Below are positions 1 through 7,117 of a stretch of DNA of 18,883 bases, one piece after another; the stretch's first letter is position 1; the number at the start of each line of letters is the position of its first letter. The stretch covers positions 1 through 18,883 of the forward strand of contig JAFYIK010000050.1 of assembly GCA_017538685.1 (NCBI GenBank), given 5' to 3'. This DNA is from Bacteroidales bacterium (lineage in GTDB: Bacteria; Bacteroidota; Bacteroidia; Bacteroidales; UBA932). The translations under genes were made by a program, and so were the position numbers. The notes beneath the pieces are model-generated. The model was not told where the DNA came from and ran no database searches. It saw only the letters and a program-made list of their open reading frames with translations.

Positions 1-12
1 ATGCCCGTTACT

Positions 13-621
13 TTACCTGTTGTACTCATTATTTATTGAATTTTTATTGTTTCTGATTTCGTCCACCAGCCTGCGGAAGAGCTCGCGACCCGTCTGAGGA
101 TCGAGCTTGAGCCAGCGGGCGATTATCTGGAGCTTCGCGGCGAAGCCGAGGATGGCGTCGAGGGTGAACACCTGAAGGCCCACGATCTCGTCAATCCTGG
201 CCCACATAAGGTCGTCCAGCCCGCGCTCCCTTTCGAGGATGTCGCTCCCCTCGAGCACGTTCATCACCTGCTTCCAGCCTTCGAACTCGCGGGGCTCAGC
301 CTCGGGATCAAGCACCAGGATGTCTATTCCGTCCGGCCTGTTCAGGGCCTTGTTGAGGAATTCCACGCGGGTGTTGCGCACATCGAGATCATAAGAGAAA
401 TAGTCCCTTATGAACTTGTCCGGGCTGGAGAGCGCCCTGCGGTAGAAGTCTGCATCCAGTTTGTCCGCATCGAAACCGTCCAGAAGGGTGTCGAGTATCG
501 CCTCGTCCTTCTTCGAGAGTTGGCTGCGGATTTCCGCGATCACTCCCTGGTAGTCCAGATCTCCCCGGAAATCACTCGTGATCACCGGGAGGCTGGCTAC
601 TATGTACTCGTAATTATTCAC
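13..621 (-). CDS. DUF2764 protein of the V-type ATPase operon
   Basis: This 202-residue protein matches the DUF2764 family, which in Bacteroidetes and spirochaetes is encoded inside V-type ATPase operons; its biochemical role is not known. The N-terminal motif YIVASLP (residues 6-12) is typical of the family, and the rest is a soluble, mostly helical, charged protein with no signal peptide or membrane segment. The start is a GTG at 619-621, lying inside the last codons of the subunit E gene (8-base overlap), so translation is probably coupled. There is no in-frame ATG close enough to preserve the conserved N-terminus. The stop is at 13-15; the next operon gene, expected to be V-ATPase subunit A, would begin left of the window. 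Family assignment is from pattern and context and is fairly sure; function is unknown. Confidence 0.85.
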   Translation of the reverse strand: MNNYEYIVASLPVITSDFRGDLDYQGVIAEIRSQLSKKDEAILDTLLDGFDADKLDADFYRRALSSPDKFIRDYFSYDLDVRNTRVEFLNKALNRPDGIDILVLDPEAEPREFEGWKQVMNVLEGSDILERERGLDDLMWARIDEIVGLQVFTLDAILGFAAKLQIIARWLKLDPQTGRELFRRLVDEIRNNKNSINNEYNR

Positions 622-1222
622 CGAAGAGAAGCTTTTTGGTTACCGGACGGAGATATTCGCCGATGAGGGCCACGAAGGTTTCGTCCGTGAGGCTGACGAA
701 CCAGGCGCCGTCTGCCGGGCCGATCGTGAAGCCGCCTGCGATCTTCTTGGAGAAGCTTGCCTTCACGCCGCCTGCGAGGGTCTTGGCGAGGTTGGCCTCC
801 ACCCAGGGGCCGAGCTCCTTGCGGAGCGACTCGGGCAGCACGACCTCGAGGTCCGCGCTTTCCTGGGCGCTGAAGTTCTTCGCCACTGCGAGGATGATCT
901 CCTTGAGGAAATCGGCATCCGAGAGAGCCTTCACCGTCCCTGCCTTCACGACGGAGTCGGTGAGTATGTTCTCTATGTCCTTGCGGGTGGCCTGAAGGGC
1001 CTGCTCCGAAGCCATCTTGACGTCCGACTTCGCCTTGGCGGCGAGGTCCGCTGCGTCCTTCTCTGCCTTGGCCACTATCTTCGCGGCCTCGGCCTTCGCC
1101 TCTGCGACTATCTTCTCAGCCTCTGCGCGAGCATCTGCGAGGTACTTGTCGCCCTCTTCCTTGCCTTTCGCAAGACCGTCCTGATAAAGCTTGTCGGTGA
1201 GTTCTTGGAGTTTGTTCTGCAT
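614..1222 (-). CDS. atpE: V-type ATP synthase subunit E
   Basis: This is subunit E, a peripheral stalk protein of the V/A-type rotary ATPase at the inner membrane, where it links the catalytic head to the membrane sector. The 202-residue product starts MQNKLQELTDKLYQDG. It has a long Ala/Lys/Glu-rich heptad-like coiled coil (about residues 20-90) and a globular C-terminal half (about 95-202) with the GGFTIG turn typical of the family. The frame stays open to 1270, but the ATG at 1220-1222 is preferred: it gives the usual family N-terminus, and the upstream extension overlaps the promoter box. The gene heads an operon with DUF2764 (8-base overlap) that continues off the left edge. Bacteroidetes V-ATPases are often proposed to use sodium or protons; the ion cannot be told from this subunit. 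Confidence 0.9.
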   Translation of the reverse strand: MQNKLQELTDKLYQDGLAKGKEEGDKYLADARAEAEKIVAEAKAEAAKIVAKAEKDAADLAAKAKSDVKMASEQALQATRKDIENILTDSVVKAGTVKALSDADFLKEIILAVAKNFSAQESADLEVVLPESLRKELGPWVEANLAKTLAGGVKASFSKKIAGGFTIGPADGAWFVSLTDETFVALIGEYLRPVTKKLLFGE

Positions 1223-1267
1223 ATGTAAAATGTTACGATTTAATCTTTGCCGCTTAAAAAACGCGCG

Positions 1268-1298
1268 CAAAGATAATCAAAACCATATAAATTGTCAA
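1268..1298 (-). promoter_or_regulatory. Promoter of the V-type ATPase operon
   Basis: On the minus strand there is a TATCTTTG box (1268-1275), a perfect match to the Bacteroidetes -7 consensus TAnnTTTG. A TTG (1296-1298, within GTTGAC) lies 20 bases upstream, the usual distance for the -33 element. Transcription would start at about 1262, giving a leader of roughly 40 bases before the subunit E ATG at 1222. This also supports choosing that start over the longer frame. Confidence 0.7.
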
Positions 1299-1305
1299 CA
1301 AAATA

Positions 1306-2766
1306 TTACTGTTGATGTGCCGGTTTGAGCAGGTCGAGCACGACTTTCACGGGGTTGAAGGTCTCGATGGGCACTTCCACGAAAGAAGTGAGCCAGTCGG
1401 ACATAGCTCCGTTCCAGAGTCCGGGGAGTTCGAGGGCCTTGAGTTCGCGGCCCTGATAGCTCTTGGAACTGATGAATCCGGTCTCGGGATCAACGTGCTC
1501 GAGAAGGTCGAACTTCTCGCCGCGGACGTTCCTCAGGCAGCAGACAAGATCCACGGGATTGAAGTGGGTTGCTTCCTTCATCAGTGAAGGGTCGCTGATC
1601 TGCACGCTCTCGAGTATCTGGAGCGAGGTGCTTCCGTCTTTTTCCCTGATGATGAACGGGCCGCCTCCCGGCTCGCCTTCGTTCTTGACCATACCGCAGA
1701 CGCGCAGCGGCCTGTCGAGCTTGGCGCGCAGGGCCAGGGCCCTCTCCTTGCAGTTCTTGAACTCCGGCATCTCGATGCAGAACTCTTCAAGGAGGAACTT
1801 CTCTATTTCGTTGCAGAGAGCCTGCATTTCTTCAGTGGCGAAACGGTCGTCGTAAGAAGGGAAGTAACCGGCGATATCGGGCTGATAAGGTGCGGGGTCG
1901 ATGCCGGCGATCTGGTCGAATTCCGTCAGCAATCCGCGTACTCGGTCGCGCAGCTGAAGCGCGCGTCCCATAAGGGCCTTCTTGTAAAGGGCGGTGGTGG
2001 GCAGGAGCCTTTCCACTGCGACGTTGTCGATATTCTTGATGCTCACGAGTTCTTCGTCCACTGCGCCGAGGTTGTGGATGAGTGCGCCGTGGCCGGCGGG
2101 GCGGGTGAGGACGGTTCCGTCTTTCTTCAGGAACGGCTTGTTGTCCGGGGTAACGGCGATGGTGTCAGTCTTTTTGTCCTGATAGGTGAACCTTATATTA
2201 TATTTTACGCCGTAGCGCTTCTCGTACTCGGCCTTCACTTCCGCGAGGGCGTTCTCGAACAGGGCCTGATGCTCGGGCGAGATGGTGAAAGTGAGGTTCA
2301 CGGTGCCGTCGGCGTTGCGCATATACTCCTGGCCTTCGACCAGATGCTCTGCGAATGCGGTGCGGGCCTCCTTGGGGTAGCGGTGGAACTTCAGCACGCC
2401 CTTCGGCTTGCTGCCGTATCCGAGGCCGCTGTCTTCCAGCATAGCGTCAGCGGTCTTCACGGGGTCGTAAGGAGCCTTTCCGAAGACTGCAGGATCGTAG
2501 AAAGCGAACTTTTCGATATTGTCCGCCAGTTTTTCGATAGTCTCCGGCTTATGCGCGAAGACATCCTTGAACATACGCGAAGCGGCGCCCGAGGCCGGCA
2601 CGAACTTGCATTTGCCGGCGACTTTGGCTGTGTCGCAGTAATCAGAAGCTTCCTTGAGCTGCTTCTCGTCGAGCCTTACAATTCCGCGGCCCACTGTGGC
2701 GGCGGCAACGATCTTCAGGGAGGGGAATCCTTCCTTGAACCTTTCGATTTGTTCTTTCTGTGTCAT
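1306..2766 (-). CDS. DUF4301 family protein, possible nucleotidyltransferase fold
   Basis: This 486-residue cytoplasmic protein matches DUF4301, a family found mainly in Bacteroidetes with no established function. The hallmark is the N-terminal stretch PASGAASRMF (residues 57-66). It resembles the nucleotide-binding loop of sugar-nucleotide pyrophosphorylases, which usually reads PAxGxGxR. A second conserved-looking segment, PAGHGALIHNLG, falls near residues 223-234, and a Gly-rich GEPGGGPFI segment near 366-374. A nucleotidyltransferase-like role is an inference from these motifs only. The gene follows pdxB after 9 bases and is probably the last gene of the operon beginning at 7077. An 83-base gap with a separate promoter divides it from the V-ATPase genes downstream. 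Confidence 0.8.
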   Translation of the reverse strand: MTQKEQIERFKEGFPSLKIVAAATVGRGIVRLDEKQLKEASDYCDTAKVAGKCKFVPASGAASRMFKDVFAHKPETIEKLADNIEKFAFYDPAVFGKAPYDPVKTADAMLEDSGLGYGSKPKGVLKFHRYPKEARTAFAEHLVEGQEYMRNADGTVNLTFTISPEHQALFENALAEVKAEYEKRYGVKYNIRFTYQDKKTDTIAVTPDNKPFLKKDGTVLTRPAGHGALIHNLGAVDEELVSIKNIDNVAVERLLPTTALYKKALMGRALQLRDRVRGLLTEFDQIAGIDPAPYQPDIAGYFPSYDDRFATEEMQALCNEIEKFLLEEFCIEMPEFKNCKERALALRAKLDRPLRVCGMVKNEGEPGGGPFIIREKDGSTSLQILESVQISDPSLMKEATHFNPVDLVCCLRNVRGEKFDLLEHVDPETGFISSKSYQGRELKALELPGLWNGAMSDWLTSFVEVPIETFNPVKVVLDLLKPAHQQ

Positions 2767-2775
2767 AGTATGCGG

Positions 2776-3810
2776 TTATTCTATAAAAAATTCTCTTCTG
2801 TATTTGTAGTCCCTTCGCAGGGCCTTGAAGTCGGCCGGATTCATCCTGAAAAGGAAGTCGTCCGTGAACACCGGGTAATTGTACTGGAAGGTGCTCGCCA
2901 TCTGCCCCTGGCTCATACCTGTCATATTGAGCCTGACGGAGTCCATACCATCTATGTCCGGCACCGGGACGAAGTCGAACAGGTCCGTGATGCCGAAGAA
3001 ACGGGCGGTGGAACGCACCGCCATACGGGTGCCGCCGAGCTTGCCCTGATAGGAGTATCCGGCTATGTGCGGGGTGGCTATGTCCACGGCTTCCACCAGC
3101 TTCGGGTTGACGTCCGGTTCGCCGTTCCAGGTGTCGATCACCACCGAATCGAGCTTCGGCAGCGCCCTGAAAAGGGCTTCATCGTCTATTATCTCTCCGC
3201 GGGCGGTGTTGATCAGCATCGCGTTGTGGCGCATCTTGTCGAAGAACGCGTCATTGCACATTCTGCGCGTGGAGTCGGTAAGGGGGACGTGAAGTGTGAC
3301 TATGTCAGAGTTTGCGAGCAGATAATCCAGCGAGCAGAATTGCGAAGGGCCTTCGACTTCCTCGCGGGGCGGGTCGTTTATCAGCAGCTTGAAACCGAGC
3401 TTGCGCGCCGCGCTCTCCACCGCGCTTCCGCAGCCGCCGCAGCCGATTATGCCTATGGTAGCGCCCAGAATGGTGCGGCTCTTTCGCGCGGCGCAGCCGA
3501 ACATAGCGGACAGCACATAGTTCATCACCGCACCGGAGTTGCAGCCGGCTGCGCGGGAAGTGTGTATGCCGTGCTCCTTGCAGTAGGAGAGGTCGATGTG
3601 GTCGGAGCCTATCGCGGCGGTGGCTATCATCTTCACGTTCGTGCCCTCCAGAAGGGCGGCGTTGCACTTCGTGCGCGTGCGGATGATGAGGCCGTCCACA
3701 TTCAGCAGGTCGTTGTGAGAGATATCCGCGCCGTCCAGGTAGACGACTTCGCCGTACGGCTCGAAGACGCCCTGGATGAACGGGATGGATTTCTCTATGA
3801 CAAGCTTCAT
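2776..3810 (-). CDS. pdxB: 4-phosphoerythronate dehydrogenase
   Basis: PdxB oxidises 4-phospho-D-erythronate to 2-oxo-3-hydroxy-4-phosphobutanoate in the DXP-dependent pathway to pyridoxal 5'-phosphate. It belongs to the D-2-hydroxyacid dehydrogenase family. The 344-residue protein has the NAD-binding Rossmann motif GCGGCG (residues 123-128) and the expected catalytic residues: Arg204 (in TARGE), Glu231 (in NGEP) and His248 (in TPHIAGYS). The sequence after the His (YQGKLGGT) and the short C-terminal domain fit PdxB better than a generic lactate or glycerate dehydrogenase. It is slightly shorter than proteobacterial PdxB (about 380 residues), mainly at the C-terminal dimerisation domain. The ATG overlaps the stop of the DUF721 gene in an ATGA, implying coupled translation. 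Confidence 0.9.
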   Translation of the reverse strand: MKLVIEKSIPFIQGVFEPYGEVVYLDGADISHNDLLNVDGLIIRTRTKCNAALLEGTNVKMIATAAIGSDHIDLSYCKEHGIHTSRAAGCNSGAVMNYVLSAMFGCAARKSRTILGATIGIIGCGGCGSAVESAARKLGFKLLINDPPREEVEGPSQFCSLDYLLANSDIVTLHVPLTDSTRRMCNDAFFDKMRHNAMLINTARGEIIDDEALFRALPKLDSVVIDTWNGEPDVNPKLVEAVDIATPHIAGYSYQGKLGGTRMAVRSTARFFGITDLFDFVPVPDIDGMDSVRLNMTGMSQGQMASTFQYNYPVFTDDFLFRMNPADFKALRRDYKYRREFFIE

Positions 3811-4130
3811 TTCAGAACCAGTTTTTCGACCTTTTTGAGTTTCGGATTGTCTTTGATGAAGAGTTCGTCTTCATCCAGTATCTGGTTGATCTTCGCAATC
3901 AGCAGGTCCGACTGCATAAGCAGCACGCTGCGGACCACGGAAGAATTGAGGGTGATCGTAAGGGTTCCGTCCCTGAAGAAACGCTTGATGGTGTTCCGGG
4001 CGGCTCCGGAGGCCTCGTCCCAGGCGAGGAATATGCGGTGGCTGTTGTGCGAGGCGCTGATCCCCATCGCCTTCACATAGCGTATCATCACGCTGTCCAT
4101 TCCTTCCGCCGTCTTCCTCTGGACTTTCAT
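3807..4130 (-). CDS. DUF721 / DciA-like protein
   Basis: This small 107-residue protein has the DUF721 pattern: a helical N-terminus, a central Trp (in FLAWDEASG), then GTLTITLNSSVVRSVL and a C-terminal helix ending near INQILDEDELF. The family includes DciA, the ancestral bacterial loader of the replicative helicase DnaB, so a role in replication initiation is plausible but inferred. The start at 4128-4130 is preferred to the in-frame ATG at 4154 because it forms an ATGA overlap with the recF stop; its own stop overlaps the pdxB start the same way. Neighbourhood with recF is common for DUF721 genes and supports the call. No signal peptide or membrane segment is seen. Confidence 0.8.
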   Translation of the reverse strand: MKVQRKTAEGMDSVMIRYVKAMGISASHNSHRIFLAWDEASGAARNTIKRFFRDGTLTITLNSSVVRSVLLMQSDLLIAKINQILDEDELFIKDNPKLKKVEKLVLK

Positions 4131-5221
4131 TGCCTGGTGAAGACGCCTCCGCACGTCTGGTAGAATGTGCTTTCTTCGGTAATGCCCGAGATGATGGTCT
4201 CAAGGCGCGATTTATCCGTGTCGGTTATGAAAATCTGGCCGAAATCCTCTCCGGCCACCATCTTCAGGAGGTTCTGCGTGCGCTCGAAGTCGAGCTTGTC
4301 GAACAGGTCGTCGAGCAGCAGCATAGGCGCGAAGCCGTACTTCTGCTTCATTATCTCATACTGCGCGAATTTCAGCGAGATCAGGAACGACTTCTGCTGG
4401 CCCTGCGAGCCCACCTTGCGGATAGGGTCGCCGTCCATCGTGAACACGAGGTCGTCGCGCTGAACCCCGCAGCCCGTGAAGCCGAGCAGCCTGTCTTTCG
4501 GCAGATTCGCCCGCAGCAGATCGTAGAGCGAGCCTTTTTCAAGGTCCGAGCGGTAGCGTATGCCCACGCTCTCACGGCCGCCTGAAAGCATCCGGTAGAA
4601 CTTTCCGACCTGCGGCTCTATCGCCTGCACGAAGGCCTTGCGTTTCTCGAAGATGCGCGTGCCCCACTCCGCGAGGCGGGTGTCTATGGTGTCCAGGATA
4701 GAGTCGTCGCAGCCGCCCTTGAGCACTACGTTACGCGTCTGGATGAGCTTGTTGTAGCGCTGCATATCCGCGAGGAACTCGCGGTCGATCTGCGAAAGAA
4801 CGGCGTTGGAGAAGCGCCTGCGCTCGTCGGACGAATCGCTCACGAGCGAGGAATCGCCGGGGCAGACCATCACTATCGGCAGCACGCCTATGTGGTCGCT
4901 GATCTTTTCGTAGGCCTTGCCGTCGCGGGTGACCTTTTTTTCCTCTCCCTCGGCCGCGCGGATGCCGAAGCGGGCCTGGAGCCCGTCGTGCATTTCGTAG
5001 GTCCCTGCGAGCTCGAAGAAACTGCTTCCGTGCGAATAATTATATTTGTCCGAAGCGCCGAAAGCGCTCTTGGTCATCGAAAGGTAGTAGATGGCGTCCA
5101 GCAGGTTCGTCTTTCCCTCGCCGTTTCCTCCGCTCAGGCAGTTGAGGTTCGGAGAAAACTCCAGCTCCTGGAGGCTTATGTTCCTCCAGTTTCTCACCAC
5201 TATTTTCCCAAGTACAGGCAT
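4127..5221 (-). CDS. recF: DNA replication and repair protein RecF
   Basis: RecF is an SMC-like ATPase that, with RecO and RecR, helps load RecA at single-strand gaps and stalled forks. The 364-residue protein has the Walker A motif GGNGEGKTN (residues 31-39), the ABC signature SQGQQK (272-277) and the Walker B motif LLLDD (301-305), followed by the D-loop region FDKLD. The length is typical of the family. The N-terminal GKIVVRNWRNI segment corresponds to the usual first beta strand. It begins 3 bases after the xerC stop and its TGA overlaps the DUF721 start, so it sits mid-operon. It is not next to dnaA or dnaN within the window, unlike the classical recF arrangement. Confidence 0.95.
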   Translation of the reverse strand: MPVLGKIVVRNWRNISLQELEFSPNLNCLSGGNGEGKTNLLDAIYYLSMTKSAFGASDKYNYSHGSSFFELAGTYEMHDGLQARFGIRAAEGEEKKVTRDGKAYEKISDHIGVLPIVMVCPGDSSLVSDSSDERRRFSNAVLSQIDREFLADMQRYNKLIQTRNVVLKGGCDDSILDTIDTRLAEWGTRIFEKRKAFVQAIEPQVGKFYRMLSGGRESVGIRYRSDLEKGSLYDLLRANLPKDRLLGFTGCGVQRDDLVFTMDGDPIRKVGSQGQQKSFLISLKFAQYEIMKQKYGFAPMLLLDDLFDKLDFERTQNLLKMVAGEDFGQIFITDTDKSRLETIISGITEESTFYQTCGGVFTRQ

Positions 5222-5224
5222 CGG

Positions 5225-6184
5225 TTATTTCTTCGCGGCTCTGGGATGCGCGCTGTTGTACACTTTTTTCAGTTTTTCGATCGAGTTGTGGGTATATACC
5301 TGGGTGGCGGCCAGCGAGGAGTGCCCGAGCAGCTCCTTGATGCTGTTTATGTCCGTGCCTTCGTCCAACAGTTCTGTCGCCAGAGTATGCCTCAGCACGT
5401 GCGGCGACTTGCGCGCGGTGATGTCCGGCACACTGCCCAGCTCCTCCTTCACGGCCCTGTCCACAAACACCGGATACAGCTTTTCACCGGCCTTGGTCAG
5501 CAGCAGAGGGGAGTCCGCTCCGTCCGCTTCGATACCCATTCTGTCAATCGCACGTAAATATAGCAAAATCTCCTGGCAAATTGTTTCGGTAAGGGGTATT
5601 TCCCGCATCTTGTCGCCCTTTCCCAGCACGTGCATCACCCTTCGCGAAGAATCGTACGAACGGCGCTTGAGTCCGATCAGCTCGGAGCGGCGCATTCCGG
5701 TGCAGTACAGCAGGCTGATTATGAGCCTGCGGAGGATGCGGGAATACAGCTCCGCGTCGCCTTTGTCGCCCGGCCTGCCGCTGAAGAGCCGCAGCACTTC
5801 GTCGCTGCCGTAGAGCGCAGTCTGCTCGAAATATTCGTCCAGACTTTCCTCGCGGTAGAACACGGGCAGGCGCTTTTCCACCTTCGGGCGGGGGAGCGTA
5901 CGGACCGGGTTCGACGCTATCTCGCCCTGGGCCACAAGCCAACGGCAGAAGCCGCTGAGCACGCTCAGATGCAGCCCGACCGTGCGGGCGCCCACTCCCT
6001 TCTCGTCCATCAGCCACACTTCGTAGGAGCGTAGCACGGACGTGTTCAGCGATGCGACTGTGTCCTCGGGGGCGGCGAAGGCGGCGAACTGCTCCAGAAT
6101 TTCACGGTAGACGGCCTGCGTGCGGGATGAATAGCGCTTCACTCCGCGGACGTAGGACAGGTATTTCCCGACAGGATCCGTCAT
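5225..6184 (-). CDS. xerC: Tyrosine recombinase XerC/XerD family
   Basis: This site-specific tyrosine recombinase is probably one of the Xer pair that resolves chromosome dimers at dif during division. The 319-residue protein has an N-terminal SAM-like DNA-binding domain (about 1-95) and a catalytic domain containing all expected residues: Arg165 (TGMRRSEL), the beta-hairpin Lys189 (GKGDK), His262 and Arg265 (PHVLRH), His288 (LGHSS) and the nucleophile Tyr297 (QVYTH). The insert around residues 126-146 is often seen in Bacteroidetes Xer proteins. Housekeeping context (recF, dciA, pdxB) and lack of flanking att-like repeats or phage genes argue against a mobile integrase. Its ATG overlaps the Abi gene stop as ATGA. 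The XerC rather than XerD label is less certain than the family. Confidence 0.88.
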   Translation of the reverse strand: MTDPVGKYLSYVRGVKRYSSRTQAVYREILEQFAAFAAPEDTVASLNTSVLRSYEVWLMDEKGVGARTVGLHLSVLSGFCRWLVAQGEIASNPVRTLPRPKVEKRLPVFYREESLDEYFEQTALYGSDEVLRLFSGRPGDKGDAELYSRILRRLIISLLYCTGMRRSELIGLKRRSYDSSRRVMHVLGKGDKMREIPLTETICQEILLYLRAIDRMGIEADGADSPLLLTKAGEKLYPVFVDRAVKEELGSVPDITARKSPHVLRHTLATELLDEGTDINSIKELLGHSSLAATQVYTHNSIEKLKKVYNSAHPRAAKK

Positions 6185-7077
6185 TGCCAGAATGGATCTT
6201 GCTCCCAGCCTTCGGGGAAACCCATCTGAGCGGGGTCGGCGACGGGGTAATTGTGGATGAGGGTCTTCAGGCGCTGGGCGAAGGTGTTCTCCGGCTTCAC
6301 CGTGTTCTGCAGGAACTTGATTATGCAGAGCGTGAGGTAGACGTGCTCCGCGGCGTCTGGCTTCTGCTCCGGGAAACGGGCGCGGGGAGAATCAGGCACG
6401 AGGGCGCATACGCTGAGGGTTTTGTTCCACAGGCGGTTGTGGTGCGCGCACATATTCCTGATATAGACCAGATGCTGGAGCCAGGAGGTGAAGACGAAGT
6501 CCGCCACGCCGTAGTGCGCGGCTATCTTCTGCCTGAGCGGGCCGGGCTTCATCGCGGCGTAGAGGCTCGCGAGGGTGCCCATACTGGTCGCTTCGAGGGC
6601 GAGCCAGCACGGCGGAAGGGGATTCGAGTACTTCTGGTAGAAGCGCTTGATGGCGTCGTTGTCCGAGCGGAGCACCTCGGAAGTGAGGTGCCTCATAATC
6701 TCGCGGTGCTCGCCCTTGCTGCGGAAGTACTCCGGGTTCATAAACCAGTACCCCGAATCGTCCGATGAGGAAAGATAGCCCATACGGGCGCGGATCGAGA
6801 CCTCGATCTTTTCCATTTCGTGGAAGATGAGCTCCCGCAGGCGCCTGTCGAAGCCGTAGAGGGCGTAGGCCTGGTTCATAGTCGCTCCTTCCTTGAAGCG
6901 GTGGCTCGCCCTGTCTTCCATCAGGGGCACGAGATAACTCTTGAAGCGGGAGTAGCTGATGTTCTGCAGCACGCGCAGGGCTTTCTTCTCATCGTTTATG
7001 ATGAGACCCTGGCTTTTGAGTAGCTTTATCTGGTCTTCGAAAGACAGCGCGCTGCCGTGGAACTCTGTTTTCAGCAT
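6181..7077 (-). CDS. Abi_2 (AbiD/AbiF) family HEPN protein
   Basis: This 298-residue protein matches the Abi_2 family (AbiD/AbiF), abortive-infection proteins with a HEPN ribonuclease fold that are thought to block phage growth by cleaving RNA. The HEPN catalytic motif RxxxxH is intact as RNMCAH (Arg207-His212), followed by the family signature HNRLWN. Other family landmarks are YYSRF-like NISYSRFKSYL (39-49), EKIEVSIRARMG (89-100) and PCWLALEATSMGTLASLY (156-173). The frame extends to 7356, but the ATG at 7075-7077 is preferred because it gives the normal family N-terminus and lies just behind a -7 promoter box. The stop overlaps the xerC start (ATGA), which is unusual for a defence gene. 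It may act as a stand-alone toxin or have been recruited for a housekeeping role. Confidence 0.87.
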   Translation of the reverse strand: MLKTEFHGSALSFEDQIKLLKSQGLIINDEKKALRVLQNISYSRFKSYLVPLMEDRASHRFKEGATMNQAYALYGFDRRLRELIFHEMEKIEVSIRARMGYLSSSDDSGYWFMNPEYFRSKGEHREIMRHLTSEVLRSDNDAIKRFYQKYSNPLPPCWLALEATSMGTLASLYAAMKPGPLRQKIAAHYGVADFVFTSWLQHLVYIRNMCAHHNRLWNKTLSVCALVPDSPRARFPEQKPDAAEHVYLTLCIIKFLQNTVKPENTFAQRLKTLIHNYPVADPAQMGFPEGWEQDPFWQ

Positions 7078-7084
7078 AGTAGAG

Positions 7085-7092
7085 CAAATATA
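7085..7092 (-). promoter_or_regulatory. -7 box of the abi-xerC-recF operon
   Basis: The minus strand reads TATATTTG here, a perfect TAnnTTTG match. The ATG of the Abi gene lies only 7 bases further on, so the transcript should have a leader of 0-3 bases or be leaderless. I see no good -33 TTTG at 19-21 bases, where the sequence overlaps the divergent gene's start. Confidence 0.55.
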
Positions 7093-7104
7093 ACAAAAAT
7101 GGAT

Positions 7105-7112
7105 TAAATTTG
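7105..7112 (+). promoter_or_regulatory. -7 box of the HsdR_N-cca-ansA operon
   Basis: The plus strand reads TAAATTTG, matching TAnnTTTG. The ATG of the downstream gene is at 7118-7120, five bases beyond the box, so the mRNA is probably leaderless. No clear -33 TTTG is seen at 19-21 bases upstream; that position falls on the opposing promoter's -7 box. Confidence 0.55.
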
Positions 7113-7117
7113 TGCGT

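Noticed and set aside
2074..4080. 668-residue open frame on the plus strand across DUF4301, pdxB and DUF721
   Set aside because: It runs antisense across three well-recognised minus-strand genes, its translation is rich in Arg, Val, His and Glu with no known domain, and it has no promoter. It is a codon-bias shadow of GC-rich genes.
5225..6184. XerC-like recombinase as the integrase of a mobile element carrying the Abi gene
   Set aside because: It has the length and motifs of a housekeeping Xer protein, sits in an operon with recF and pdxB, and no direct repeats, tRNA-end duplication or phage genes are visible.
7078..7117. Antitoxin RNA gene next to the AbiF-like protein
   Set aside because: The upstream gap is only 40 bp and filled with promoter boxes, and the downstream end overlaps xerC, so there is no room for a separate structured RNA.
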